A stretch of 64,000 nt of DNA from JAFGFG01 sp964442905 (GTDB lineage Archaea; Aenigmatarchaeota; Aenigmatarchaeia; QMZP01; JAFGSV01): the NCBI GenBank assembly GCA_964442905.1, contig CAYUBD010000001.1:1-64000 (forward strand), in the 5' to 3' direction. The notes under the pieces are model-generated. The model saw only the letters and a program-made list of their open reading frames with translations. It was not told the origin of the DNA and ran no database searches. Each line of letters begins with the position of its first letter. The stretch's first letter is position 1. Made by a program: the position numbers and the translations under genes. Shown here piece by piece: positions 25,555 to 33,968 of this stretch.

Positions 25555-27092
25555 ATTACCGCTCCTATGTATGCAGGCGTATTAATCAGTGCCTGTACAG
25601 CCGGCGCCACGACCATTTCCATTGCAAGATTCGGGAAAATACCGAACAGGAATATGAAGAATACCAGCACGCACATGGTGAATGCCATGCTCAGTGGAAG
25701 TGGCCTGACATGTCCCTTGTACGGCACTCCGAGGAAGACTGACGCGAATATCTTTACGAACAGTGCAAGCATCATTATGCTCCCGACTATGCCTATTATG
25801 GCCAGCATGGGATTGAGGTAATACACAGATTCATAGATGAGCAGCTTGCTTGCGAATCCATTCATCGGTGGCATGCCCGAAATTGCCAGCAGACCTATCA
25901 TGAACATCAGCGTCAGGAAAGCTGATCTGTGAGCAATCCCGCTGACATCGTCTAGATCCTCTTTCTTTGTTATGTACAGCAGACTGCCTGTCACAAGGAA
26001 TATCAGGCTGAGGTCGAGGATATCATTAAGCATGTGGAACACGCCTCCTGAAAATGCCTGAAGAGCAAATCCGCTGACATTGGGAAGAGCTGTCATGCCT
26101 GTTCCTACGCCAAGAAGCACATATCCTATTTCCGCAACAGCAGCATAACCTATCAGCCTTCTGAGATTCTTCTGCGGGATTGCCATTGTCACGCCCACAA
26201 AAACGGACAAAGCACCAAGGATTACCGCAAGCCACCCAAAAGTGCCGCTGAGAACAGGACCGAAGATTGTGAAGCATATCCTGAACAGGACGTACAGCGA
26301 CAGGATCGCTGTAGTAAGAAGCAGTACGGTAACCTGCGAGGGTGCCTGCTGGTATGCATCAGGCTTCCACATGTGCACAGGGAAAGAGCCGCTCTTGAGC
26401 AGCAGGGCCGAAGCCAGTAGTGACAGTGCAGCGACATCAAGGAATGAATACCTTATCACGACTTCACCTGCTATTGCGGCCATGTTGAGCAGGTGATACT
26501 TCCCGTAAAGAATACCAACGCCGAAAAGCAGGAAGAGTGCACCCACGGATGAGATGACTATGTACTTGAATGCAGCTTCAAGCGATTCCCCGGACCTGTG
26601 ATACGCTATAAGGCCGGCAGAAGCTATGGATGATATCTCAAGGAATACGAATAGTGTGAAGAAGTCCCCTGTGAGCGTAAGACCAATCATTGCGGCTGAA
26701 AGCAAAAGCAGTAACGTGTAGAACTTGTCAAGGCCCTCCTCCTCTTTCATGAACTTCCATGAATATACGGCGGCAAGGAATGCTATGCTTATTGCCAGGA
26801 GAGCGAACAGCGCAGAAAATGCGTCTGCAACTAGTATAATACGTATGGGGAATCCGAACGGCGATGTCAGGCTGGGAACCGATGCACCAAGCGTATATAC
26901 ATGCGTATTGCCAGCGAATACATCCTGAGCGAGCAGTATCATCACAAGTTCCGTGAATGCCAGCGAAAGTATTACCCAGAGGTTCCTTACCAATTTTCCC
27001 ACTTTCCCAACAAGCGGTGCAACGAATGCTGCCATCAGGGGTATGGCTATCGCGAGTGCAAGCGAGTGCTCAAGCAGAAAAGGCAGGCTCAT
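25551..27092 (-). CDS. mbhH: Antiporter-like subunit MbhH (MrpD/NuoL-N type)
   Basis: A 513-residue membrane protein with about 14 helices, the main ion-pumping subunit. Family features: GDFFTLFVFLEISSIAS around the conserved Glu of helix 5, a Lys in the mid-protein helices (SGSFPVHMWKPDAY), and the loop PQKNLRRLIGYAAVAEIGY. A single such subunit is present, as in Mbh; the related Mbs/Mbx complexes have two. It couples electron flow to Na+/H+ movement. Confidence 0.92.
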   Translation of the reverse strand: MSLPFLLEHSLALAIAIPLMAAFVAPLVGKVGKLVRNLWVILSLAFTELVMILLAQDVFAGNTHVYTLGASVPSLTSPFGFPIRIILVADAFSALFALLAISIAFLAAVYSWKFMKEEEGLDKFYTLLLLLSAAMIGLTLTGDFFTLFVFLEISSIASAGLIAYHRSGESLEAAFKYIVISSVGALFLLFGVGILYGKYHLLNMAAIAGEVVIRYSFLDVAALSLLASALLLKSGSFPVHMWKPDAYQQAPSQVTVLLLTTAILSLYVLFRICFTIFGPVLSGTFGWLAVILGALSVFVGVTMAIPQKNLRRLIGYAAVAEIGYVLLGVGTGMTALPNVSGFALQAFSGGVFHMLNDILDLSLIFLVTGSLLYITKKEDLDDVSGIAHRSAFLTLMFMIGLLAISGMPPMNGFASKLLIYESVYYLNPMLAIIGIVGSIMMLALFVKIFASVFLGVPYKGHVRPLPLSMAFTMCVLVFFIFLFGIFPNLAMEMVVAPAVQALINTPAYIGAVI

Positions 27093-27427
27093 CCTGACAG
27101 CCTCCTCTTTCTTGTATCAAGGCTCTTCCAGTGCGGATAAATCAGTATGATGAAAGACAGCATGAGCGCAGTCACTGCCAGGCTTATGACTATGGAAGTC
27201 AGGGTGAGCGCCTGTGGAATAGGCAGCACCATTTCAAGCTGCGTGGCAGCCGTGAATATGGGCGCTATCCCTCCTTCCCTGTATCCAAGTGAGACCAGGA
27301 AAAGATTCACGCCGCCGCTTATCACGGTTATCGCCATGACTATCTTTATCAGGTTCTTCTTGAGCACAGCCGCGGATATGCCCAGCGTAATCATCAGCAC
27401 GACTGCAATGAAGTGTATGCTTATCAT
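27089..27427 (-). CDS. mbhG: Mrp-like subunit MbhG (MrpC/NuoK type)
   Basis: A 112-residue protein with three helices, homologous to MrpC and NuoK. It starts MISIHFIAVVLMITLGIS and includes IPQALTLTSIVISLAVTALML, the conserved third helix. It forms part of the ion-conducting membrane arm. Four-base overlaps with mbhF and mbhH. Confidence 0.9.
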   Translation of the reverse strand: MISIHFIAVVLMITLGISAAVLKKNLIKIVMAITVISGGVNLFLVSLGYREGGIAPIFTAATQLEMVLPIPQALTLTSIVISLAVTALMLSFIILIYPHWKSLDTRKRRLSG

Positions 27428-27894
27428 TCTTCCTCCTTGGGGTAGTTGAACATGAGCACCAGAATCGCGGTCAGTGCGGCAGCGACCTCAAGGCCCACCG
27501 CGACGTTCATGATGGGCACCACACCACCGCTCAGCAGGTAACCGGGATTCGGCCCGAACGGTACGGACATCCCGAAATAATATGAGCTGTTGGCCAGGTA
27601 GTTGCTGAAGAAGGTGAATGAAAGTCCTACCAGAGCAACCAGGCCGAAAAGAAGCAGGCCTATGCTTTCAGCCATGGAGAATAGTCCCTCCCTTCCCGCG
27701 AGCTTCCTGGCCTTGTCCTTTCCAAACGCCACAAGGAACATTGCTACAAGCGTTGCCAGGATTGCTCCTCCCGGGAATCCGCCGCCAGGTGACAGGTGCC
27801 CGTGGACGATAACATAGAAACCGAACATCATTACCGGAACCAGAAGTATGCCGACAACTGTTCTCACAATTACGGACATTTCCGAACCTATCAT
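27424..27894 (-). CDS. mbhF: Mrp-like subunit MbhF (MrpB C-terminal type)
   Basis: A 156-residue protein with four helices, homologous to the MnhB/MrpB domain. The signature YVIVHGHLSPGGGFPGGAI is clear. Part of the Na+/H+ antiporter module of Mbh. Coupled by overlap to mbhE and mbhG. Confidence 0.92.
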   Translation of the reverse strand: MIGSEMSVIVRTVVGILLVPVMMFGFYVIVHGHLSPGGGFPGGAILATLVAMFLVAFGKDKARKLAGREGLFSMAESIGLLLFGLVALVGLSFTFFSNYLANSSYYFGMSVPFGPNPGYLLSGGVVPIMNVAVGLEVAAALTAILVLMFNYPKEEE

Positions 27895-28169
27895 CTTCCG
27901 AACCCCCTGAACAAAAGGAAAATACCGCTGGCTGCCGCGAAGAGTACACTAGCTTCGCCAAGTGTGTCCAGACCCCTGTAATCGAATAATATCGCAGCCA
28001 CGATGTTGTTTGATCCTGTATCGGCCTGGCCGTTTTGTATGAAGTAATCATCCATGGTGGCGTGTGATGGCATGCCGAAGTCATGAAGCTTCGTTGACGT
28101 AAAGACAAGGAATGCGAACAGCGCCAGCAGCGTCAGCACCTTAAACGTCTTTATCTTACACATTCTCAT
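27891..28169 (-). CDS. mbhE: Membrane-bound hydrogenase subunit MbhE
   Basis: A 92-residue membrane protein with two helices. NNIVAAILFDYRGLDTLGE matches the conserved NxVxxILxxYRGxDTxGE motif of MbhE and the MrpA C-terminus. ATG 28169 overlaps mbhD by 14 bases; a second ATG two codons later is possible. Order and length match Thermococcales operons. Confidence 0.88.
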   Translation of the reverse strand: MRMCKIKTFKVLTLLALFAFLVFTSTKLHDFGMPSHATMDDYFIQNGQADTGSNNIVAAILFDYRGLDTLGEASVLFAAASGIFLLFRGFGR

Positions 28170-28404
28170 ACCTCTCTGTCTTTCTTATGGCCATCATGAA
28201 TATGGCGGTCGTCAGCCCTGCTCCCACGGCAGCCTCTGCTATGGCTACGTCCGGGGCATGAAGCAGGTAGAACTCCACGGACAGCAGAAGGCTCATGGCT
28301 GCCAGATAGATGACTGAAACGAGCAGGTCACGCACCTTTAGTGCCATGAATGCGGTACCTACCACACCGGCTAGCAGCAGCCCGTGTATGACCTCCAGTA
28401 TCAT
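28156..28404 (-). CDS. mbhD: Membrane-bound hydrogenase subunit MbhD (DUF4040)
   Basis: An 82-residue protein with three helices. LKVRDLLVSVIYLAAMSLLLSVEF and LLHAPDVAIAEAAVGAGL match the DUF4040/MbhD family, which equals part of MrpA. It belongs to the membrane arm and is overlapped by mbhC (four bases) and mbhE. Confidence 0.9.
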   Translation of the reverse strand: MILEVIHGLLLAGVVGTAFMALKVRDLLVSVIYLAAMSLLLSVEFYLLHAPDVAIAEAAVGAGLTTAIFMMAIRKTERYENV

Positions 28405-28748
28405 TTCTTTGCACCCCCAAGAGCATCCACTATGGCTTTTGCAGGCTTTATTCCGCTCCTGTGGGCGGCCCTTGCTATGGCATGCGCACCGGTAGGGTTT
28501 GTAAGGAGTATGATGAACATCACTATGAATGTGTGTACAGAAAGGGATACATAGACAATCTCACCGGAAAGGACCATCATTACACCGTAGGCAATGACCC
28601 CGAGATAGAGGAATATCGAACCGAACGTTGTGCACTTGGTCGCACCATGCATCCTTGTGTAAACGTCAGGGAACCTGTGGAGGGCGAGCGTTCCAAGTGT
28701 ATGGAAAATCATGCCTATTCCTATCAGAAGGTATACCAGCCAGTTCAT
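28401..28748 (-). CDS. mbhC: Mrp-like subunit MbhC (MrpG type)
   Basis: A 115-residue protein with three helices. FHTLGTLALHRFPDVYTRMHGATKCTTFG is the hallmark of MnhG/MrpG, followed by LLTNPTGAHAIARAAH. Small subunit of the antiporter module, with four-base overlaps to mbhB and mbhD. Confidence 0.92.
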   Translation of the reverse strand: MNWLVYLLIGIGMIFHTLGTLALHRFPDVYTRMHGATKCTTFGSIFLYLGVIAYGVMMVLSGEIVYVSLSVHTFIVMFIILLTNPTGAHAIARAAHRSGIKPAKAIVDALGGAKK

Positions 28749-29008
28749 GCCCTCTCCTCCAGGTATTTTGATATGAAGAGGGTGGTCACGAAAGCCAGCA
28801 TGGCATACACGATCGCAACATCCACGTATATGATTTCACCGAATGCAGCTCCGAGCAGCACGAAGGTAGCCACTGCAAGCGTATTTATGGTGTCGACGGC
28901 CACGACCCTGTCAGGTGCGGTCTTTCCAAGGAAAGCCCTGATTACGGCTACCATCATCAGAAGTACCAGTACGCCTGATACCAGCAGGAATTCGCTTCCC
29001 ATTATCAT
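28745..29008 (-). CDS. mbhB: Mrp-like subunit MbhB (MrpF type)
   Basis: An 87-residue protein with three helices. RAFLGKTAPDRVVAVDTINTLAV is the MnhF/MrpF signature. ATG 29008 overlaps the mbhA stop (ATGA) and is preferred over the upstream codon at 29029. Part of the antiporter module. Confidence 0.9.
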   Translation of the reverse strand: MIMGSEFLLVSGVLVLLMMVAVIRAFLGKTAPDRVVAVDTINTLAVATFVLLGAAFGEIIYVDVAIVYAMLAFVTTLFISKYLEERA

Positions 29009-29520
29009 TCTGCTATCCTCCTCGCCCATTTGATGAACGAGCCGCAGACTTCCTCTGGCTTCGGTGTCTTGCTGTCAAGGTGTATGCAGTGCACATAAAT
29101 GTTGTTCTTCTCGTCGACATCAACTGACAGCGTCCCAGGTGTAAGCGTTATGGAATTTGCAAGAAGAGCTACTCCAAAATCGTTTCTGAGCCCGGTTGGA
29201 ACCTTTACAATTCCTGGCCTTATTCTTCCTGTAATTACCCTATATGCCACGTCAATATTCGCCTTGGCCATGCTGAAGAATAGTGGCCCGACAGCATAAA
29301 TCACGAACTTTGCTATTCGTGCAGGGCTGATGAATCCAATGGCTGATTTGACATGCACGCCCTTCAGCATCTTCCTTACCACAACAGCAGTAAAAAAGGA
29401 AAAAACCAGACCGGTTGCCGCTTCACTCGTGCTCCAGAAAAGGATGTCTGTGCCTGACCCTGCAGTAAGAGCCAGATAGAATATCAGCGAAAAAACGAAT
29501 GAGACAACCAAAACTGCCAT
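29005..29520 (-). CDS. mbhA: Mrp-like subunit MbhA (MrpE type)
   Basis: First gene of the 14-gene mbh operon. The 171-residue protein has two N-terminal helices, then a cytosolic domain with TGLRNDFGVALLANSITLTPGTLSVDVDE, the MnhE/MrpE signature. ATG 29520 lies about 28 bases after a TATA-like element. The longer frame from 29586 would run over that promoter and into the FTR gene. It shares no reading frame with the FTR gene just upstream. Confidence 0.9.
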   Translation of the reverse strand: MAVLVVSFVFSLIFYLALTAGSGTDILFWSTSEAATGLVFSFFTAVVVRKMLKGVHVKSAIGFISPARIAKFVIYAVGPLFFSMAKANIDVAYRVITGRIRPGIVKVPTGLRNDFGVALLANSITLTPGTLSVDVDEKNNIYVHCIHLDSKTPKPEEVCGSFIKWARRIAE

Positions 29521-29540
29521 ACAGATTATTGTATCGCGGT

Positions 29541-29554
29541 TATTATATTTATTC
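29541..29554 (-). promoter_or_regulatory. Promoter of the mbh operon
   Basis: Minus-strand GAATAAATATAATA is centred about 28 bases before the mbhA ATG, in the short space after the FTR stop codon. All later mbh genes overlap or abut, so this may drive the whole operon, in addition to read-through from the FTR gene. Confidence 0.5.
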
Positions 29555-29564
29555 GAGTTAGACG

Positions 29565-29828
29565 CTATTTCACAAAAAGGTTGCAATGGCAGTGACCCAT
29601 TTCATTTATCTCGTCCTTGTGGTAGATGCACGGGCAGATTATCTTTTTGTCCACTTCCTTGTTTCCTGTGACCATCCTGCACGGGCAGTATCTGGCTCCG
29701 TGCTTCTTCTCGTTCGCAAGAAGACCATTGCAGAGACCCTCGACTATTTTATCATTGGGATTAAGTTTGAATCCCTGGCTTTCAGCATATTTGGCATATG
29801 TCTTCTTCATCTGTTCTTTCTCATCCAT
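29565..29828 (-). CDS. Ferredoxin-thioredoxin reductase catalytic-chain homologue
   Basis: An 87-residue protein with the FTR beta-chain cysteine set: CPC at 48-50, CPC at 65-67, CHC at 80-82. In known FTRs these hold a [4Fe-4S] cluster next to a redox-active disulfide and let ferredoxin reduce thioredoxin one electron at a time. The variable chain of plants is absent, as is usual in archaea. Neighbours are mbhA, a ferredoxin and two thioredoxin-fold genes, which fits a ferredoxin-to-thiol route. Confidence 0.88.
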   Translation of the reverse strand: MDEKEQMKKTYAKYAESQGFKLNPNDKIVEGLCNGLLANEKKHGARYCPCRMVTGNKEVDKKIICPCIYHKDEINEMGHCHCNLFVK

Positions 29829-29881
29829 GTAATCAACTCCTAAAGCTAATGAAATTATCTAAATAAAATATTGTGTGCAGT

Positions 29882-30049
29882 TCACTTGCTTATCGCTCCA
29901 ACAGGACACGCACTTATGCCTTCATCGATGCATGATGCCTTTGGGTCCTTGACGTGGGCCTTCCCGTCGTCTTTTATCTCGAATCCGTCAGGACATACTG
30001 CTGTGCAAGCACCGCAGCCTATGCATTTATCTGCGTCAACATTAACCAT
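29882..30049 (-). CDS. Monocluster ferredoxin
   Basis: A 55-residue ferredoxin starting MVNVDADKCIGCGACTAVCP. Cluster cysteines are C9, C12, C15 and C48 (ACPVGAI). C19 and C40 sit where Pyrococcus ferredoxin has a disulfide. It lies between the FTR homologue and a CoA-binding protein on the same strand, so it may be the electron donor for FTR or MbhN. The frame is short but complete with a TGA stop. Confidence 0.9.
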   Translation of the reverse strand: MVNVDADKCIGCGACTAVCPDGFEIKDDGKAHVKDPKASCIDEGISACPVGAISK

Positions 30050-30103
30050 TTGAAAACCTCCATCGTCCTTATTAGCTCGGATGATTAATAAATATTACGA
30101 TTA

Positions 30104-30484
30104 TCATTTCACTCCGTCAAGAACAAAACATGCTTCATAGACTACTTCTATACCATGCTCTTTGCAGAAAACCACGGCCTTCCTGGATTCGGAACCTGGC
30201 TGCATCCATATCCTGCCGATTCCAAGGCGCTTACATTCCTTTACTATCTTCTCCGTTACTTTTGGTTTGACTACAACTAGAACGATGTCAGGTTTTTCAG
30301 GAAGCGATTCGATGTCAGGAAAACACGGCTCACCATCTATCTGACTCTGCTTGGGATTCACAGGGAAAACAGTGAATCCATCTTTCCTGAGCTGTCTGAA
30401 TATCTTGTAACCCCATTTCTCAGGATTTCTTGAAGCACCTACAAGTGCAATTATATTATCCTTTTTCAGAAAATCACTGTTCAT
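30104..30484 (-). CDS. CoA-binding domain protein (YccU-like)
   Basis: A 126-residue Rossmann-fold protein: IIALVGASRNPEKWGYKIF, then VFPVNPKQSQIDGEPCFPDI, then MQPGSESRKAV. This is the stand-alone CoA-binding domain (COG1832), related to the N-terminus of acyl-CoA synthetases. Its role is unclear in any organism; it may bind CoA or a CoA thiol. It fits the redox neighbourhood (a CoA-disulfide-reductase-like enzyme lies at 40.8 kb). ATG 30484 is preferred to 30499. Confidence 0.85.
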   Translation of the reverse strand: MNSDFLKKDNIIALVGASRNPEKWGYKIFRQLRKDGFTVFPVNPKQSQIDGEPCFPDIESLPEKPDIVLVVVKPKVTEKIVKECKRLGIGRIWMQPGSESRKAVVFCKEHGIEVVYEACFVLDGVK

Positions 30485-30527
30485 GCAGCACCATCTCATA
30501 TTTTACTTGATATTCCTGCCATGCCAT

Positions 30528-30848
30528 TCAACCACCAAAAATCCGCTTGATTAAAGATTTCCTCAGGCCAAGAAGGTTTTCTATATCCTTTCTGAGGTTT
30601 TCTTCACTGGGTACACCGACTATCCTTTTGACAACTTTGCTGTCATCATCCACGAAGATCATGGCCGGTGTAGCATTTACATCATAGCTCAGTGCCAGAC
30701 TTTTTCCTTCGTTTCCCTTTGTCTTGATCCTTGTAAGAGTCAGTCCGTGCTCATAATATTCTGGTGCTACGCTGTTCGCGACCTTCTCTGCCTTCGGGCA
30801 GTGCGGACAGTTTGATGAAACAAAAAGCAACAACTTCATGACTTTCAC
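30528..30848 (-). CDS. Thioredoxin-fold protein with CPHC
   Basis: A 106-residue protein with SSNCPHCPKAEKV at residues 12-24 and the cis-Pro site NATPAMIF. It resembles the small glutaredoxin/thioredoxin-like proteins of archaea, with a short basic C-terminal extension. ATGA overlap with the thioredoxin gene upstream suggests the two work together, for example with FTR as reductant. Confidence 0.85.
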   Translation of the reverse strand: MKVMKLLLFVSSNCPHCPKAEKVANSVAPEYYEHGLTLTRIKTKGNEGKSLALSYDVNATPAMIFVDDDSKVVKRIVGVPSEENLRKDIENLLGLRKSLIKRIFGG

Positions 30849-31174
30849 AAGTGCTTTTCAAGCCATTCCTTTACCATGTGCTGTGGCATGCTGCCGATGA
30901 AGTCTGCAACGACCTTCCCGTCCTTGAACATCATGACTGCAGGTATGCTGCTGACGTTGTATTTCCGGGCGTTTTCGGTGCTCTCATCGACGTTGACCTT
31001 TGCCAGTATGAACTTCCCGTCATATTCCTCTGAAAGCAATGTCAGTATCGGACTCAGGATGTTGCATGGCCCGCACCAAGGTGCCCAGAAATCGATAACA
31101 ACAGGAACTTTCTGCGACTGGTCTATAACCTTCTCCTGGAATTCGCTGTCAGAAACCTCGATTGTGTTTTTCAT
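30845..31174 (-). CDS. trxA: Thioredoxin
   Basis: A 109-residue thioredoxin with active site FWAPWCGPCNILSP and cis-Pro in SSIPAVMMFKDG. GGAGGAATTT before ATG 31174 fixes the start. It is very similar to the thioredoxin at 39448 (both contain QLVIDQSQKVPVV-like or VIDQSQKVPVV segments), so they arose by duplication. It probably accepts electrons from the FTR homologue 1 kb downstream. Confidence 0.92.
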   Translation of the reverse strand: MKNTIEVSDSEFQEKVIDQSQKVPVVIDFWAPWCGPCNILSPILTLLSEEYDGKFILAKVNVDESTENARKYNVSSIPAVMMFKDGKVVADFIGSMPQHMVKEWLEKHL

Positions 31175-31227
31175 AAATTCCTCCAATCAGAACAATTCGC
31201 TTAGCACATTAAAATATCTTTCGCTTC

Positions 31228-31431
31228 TCAGTTCTTTTTCTTTCTGACCTTTATCTTCTTCGGCATGCCGAAAATCTTGTTTTGACCGAGAGCCTCGAGT
31301 TTGTATCTTCCGCAGTCCCTGAACTTCCCATTGCAGTACTTCTTTATAAGGTCCTTCTCACCCCTCATTTCATAAACGATCTTCAGGGGACAGTAGTCGA
31401 ACAGCTTGCATCTTCTCGCCTTTCCGGGCAT
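31228..31431 (-). CDS. Small basic cysteine protein
   Basis: A 67-residue protein with four cysteines in two spaced pairs (CKLFDYC and CNGKFRDC) and a Lys/Arg-rich C-terminus (KKIKVRKKKN). The cysteines could bind zinc or a cluster. It follows the znuB stop with no gap, so it belongs to the metal-transporter transcript. Family not recognised. Confidence 0.6.
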   Translation of the reverse strand: MPGKARRCKLFDYCPLKIVYEMRGEKDLIKKYCNGKFRDCGRYKLEALGQNKIFGMPKKIKVRKKKN

Positions 31432-32244
31432 TCAGCCACCTGCAATTTTGTCAAGAGACAGTCCCAATATATAAATCAATGATGTAATGAGCACTATAAC
31501 AGGACCTGTCGGCAGGTTGGTCATGTATGAAAGCAGAAGACCGGAAGTCATTGCCGCAAGAGTTATCAACGTAGCAGATATCATCATCTTCTTTATGGTC
31601 CTGCAGAAGATACGTGAAGTTGCCGCCGGCATGGTGAGTATTGCAATCAAAAGCACTATCCCCACAGCCTGTATAAGCATGACTATCGTGAGTGCTATAA
31701 GGGATATGAGCACAGTATACACTACGGAAACCGGCACGTTCCTTATCTGAGCATGCTCCTCGTCGTATGTAACTGACATAATGGTGTTGAACATCAAAAC
31801 TGTCGTTAAGATTACCACCACATCAAGCATGGCTATGAGTATAATATCTGTTGTGCTTACCAGTATGATGTTTCCGAAAAGGTATGAGAAGAGATCAGCT
31901 GCATAACCCGGAGTCATGAACATGAAAATGAGGCCTATTGCCATTCCTGTCGCCCATGAGAAGCTAAGCATTACGTCAAACCTTTCACCGTTTTTTCTCA
32001 TGAGTGATATGCCAAGAGAAGACAGAAGGCTGAAGATCAGCGCTCCTAATATCGGATTTGCTCCGAGGAAGTAGCTTATTCCAAGACCGCCAAAGGTGGT
32101 ATGAGATATGGAACCCGTTATCATCGACATCTTCTTTACGACTATGTAAGTACCGATTATGCCGCTTGCGAGAGAAGCAAGAACACTCATAAGCAGGGCG
32201 TTCTGAAAAAACTGGTAAGACAGCATCTCAATCATTAAGACCAC
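31432..32244 (-). CDS. znuB: Metal ABC transporter permease (ZnuB/MntB-like)
   Basis: A 270-residue ABC-3 family permease with about eight helices. Family elements include GSISHTTFGGLGISYFLG after helix 2 and the helix IQAVGIVLLIAILTMPAAT. It moves Zn2+ or Mn2+ with the ATPase and binding protein encoded just upstream. It overlaps znuC by 17 bases. Confidence 0.92.
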   Translation of the reverse strand: MVLMIEMLSYQFFQNALLMSVLASLASGIIGTYIVVKKMSMITGSISHTTFGGLGISYFLGANPILGALIFSLLSSLGISLMRKNGERFDVMLSFSWATGMAIGLIFMFMTPGYAADLFSYLFGNIILVSTTDIILIAMLDVVVILTTVLMFNTIMSVTYDEEHAQIRNVPVSVVYTVLISLIALTIVMLIQAVGIVLLIAILTMPAATSRIFCRTIKKMMISATLITLAAMTSGLLLSYMTNLPTGPVIVLITSLIYILGLSLDKIAGG

Positions 32245-32941
32245 ACGTCCTTTGGATTATGTCCTTGCCTTTTTCATGATAGCCGAGACTGTGGAAGTTG
32301 CACTTGTTTATGCATGCGACTTCTTTTGCGTATTTTGAGATAAGTTCCAGGTTGTGATCAACGACTACAACTGCGATCCCTTTGTTTATTTCCTTTAGGA
32401 TTCTGTATAGGTCTTCCTTCATCTTGATGTCAACGTTTGCTGTAGGTTCGTCAAGTATGATTATCTTCGGCTTGCTTGCAATGGCCCTTGATATGAAAAC
32501 CCTCTGCTTTTCTCCGCCAGACAGTTCACTCAGCATCTTGTCCTTAAATTCGAATATTTTCATTTTTTTCATTGCGTCCTCTGCGATCATTCTGTCCTTT
32601 TCAGAGAACCACTTGAATAAGCTATTTCCCAGCGTGCTCGTCATGACTACCTGTTCAACGGTTATGGGGTAATTGAAATCGATATCTTCGAATTGCGAAA
32701 GGTATCCTACTTCCCTCCTGCCTTTCTTCGGACTTTTTCCAAAAACCTTTATTTCCCCCGAATCGGGCCTGAGAAGGCCAAGTATGAGCTTAATGAGCGT
32801 GGTCTTGCCTCCGCCGTTCGGACCGACTATTCCAAGGAAATCCTTTTCATAAATCTTCAGACTGACGTTTTCTATAAGCTCTTCTCCATTATAGCTGAAC
32901 GATACATCTTTAAGTTCTATTATATCTTTCTTGGCGGCCAT
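32228..32941 (-). CDS. znuC: Metal ABC transporter ATPase (ZnuC-like)
   Basis: A 237-residue ABC ATPase: Walker A GPNGGGKTT, Q-loop YLSQFEDIDF, signature LSGGEKQRV, Walker B IIILDEPTANVD, and the switch His in VVDHN. The C-terminus (NKCNFHSLGYHEKGKDI) resembles ZnuC/MntA-type ATPases. It lies between the binding protein and the permease. Confidence 0.92.
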   Translation of the reverse strand: MAAKKDIIELKDVSFSYNGEELIENVSLKIYEKDFLGIVGPNGGGKTTLIKLILGLLRPDSGEIKVFGKSPKKGRREVGYLSQFEDIDFNYPITVEQVVMTSTLGNSLFKWFSEKDRMIAEDAMKKMKIFEFKDKMLSELSGGEKQRVFISRAIASKPKIIILDEPTANVDIKMKEDLYRILKEINKGIAVVVVDHNLELISKYAKEVACINKCNFHSLGYHEKGKDIIQRTCGLND

Positions 32942-32995
32942 TTTAATCTCCTGTTAAAAGAATTGATTATGAGAATAAAAGAATTTAAGAAAAGA

Positions 32996-33898
32996 TTAGG
33001 TTACAAGTTCTGAACTTATGGTGTCCCCTACCTGCATCATGTTCTCTATATAATTCTCTGAAAGAGGGTCTATCTGTACCACTACCCCTTTAATCTGCTC
33101 CGCGACTGATTGTGCCGTCTCGGTGCTGAACTGGCTCTGGACGAATATGACCTTTATGTCGTGCTCCGTTGCTTCCTCTATGATATGCGCAACATCCTGA
33201 ACTATCGGTTCCTTGCCTTCTTTCTCTATTGATATCTGCTCGAAACCATACTCATCTGCCAGGTATCCCCATGCCGGATGGAATACCAACATCTTCTTCG
33301 TGCTGATTCCTGACATCGTCTGCCTGAGTTTCGAGTCCAGTTCGTTGAGTCTTGCTATGTATGCATCGGCGTTTTTCCTGTATTCTGCCGCATTCTCAGG
33401 GTCGTATTCTGCGAGTGTCTCATATATGGTCCCGACCTGGATTATCACGCTCTTTGGTGAAAGCCATAAGTGTGGATCGATACCCTCGTGATTTTCTTCA
33501 TGCTCGTGTTCCTCACTTTCGGAAAAAAATCTCAGCTTTATGCCTTCACTCGTATCGACAACAATCATACCAGGGTTCATTGATTCTATCCTTGACGCGT
33601 GAGCCTTCTCGAATGCTATATGGCCTATACGGAAATATATTTCGGCCTTCTCGATGCTGACAGCATCTGCTGGGGTAAGCACATATGTTGCCGGGCTCGC
33701 ACCGGGCGAAATCAGTTCGACTACATTTACATGGTCCCCTCCGACCGAACTTACGAATTCCTTCTGCGGGATTATGCTTACTAAGACGTCTATTTTGCCA
33801 TTATCTGCCGTCTCTGCATTCTGCTGTAGGCATCCGGATGATGTCATGACCGCAAATACTGCAAGGACAGTGAGAATTCTATATCTGCCAAATCTCAT
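32996..33898 (-). CDS. znuA: Metal-binding lipoprotein (ZnuA-like)
   Basis: A 300-residue cluster A-I solute-binding protein. The N-terminus is a lipoprotein signal ending SSGC. Metal ligands expected in this family are visible: a His after EIYFRIGH, the His-rich acidic loop EHEHEENHEG with DPHLWLSP, and FHPAWGYLADEYG. The His/Glu loop favours zinc over manganese. ATG 33898 is preferred to the TTG three codons earlier. First gene of the znuA-C-B transcript. Confidence 0.9.
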   Translation of the reverse strand: MRFGRYRILTVLAVFAVMTSSGCLQQNAETADNGKIDVLVSIIPQKEFVSSVGGDHVNVVELISPGASPATYVLTPADAVSIEKAEIYFRIGHIAFEKAHASRIESMNPGMIVVDTSEGIKLRFFSESEEHEHEENHEGIDPHLWLSPKSVIIQVGTIYETLAEYDPENAAEYRKNADAYIARLNELDSKLRQTMSGISTKKMLVFHPAWGYLADEYGFEQISIEKEGKEPIVQDVAHIIEEATEHDIKVIFVQSQFSTETAQSVAEQIKGVVVQIDPLSENYIENMMQVGDTISSELVT

Positions 33899-33968
33899 CG
33901 GAATCAATTATTATCCGGAATGGTAATTATTAAATGTTATTGATTGTTGTTATCAGTAAGGACAATCA

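Noticed and set aside
23020..29520. Main operon as Mbs/Mbx (sulfur-reducing) rather than Mbh
   Set aside because: MbhL keeps all four Ni-Fe cysteines and a processing tail, there is only one MrpD-like subunit, and maturation genes are near. This fits Mbh.
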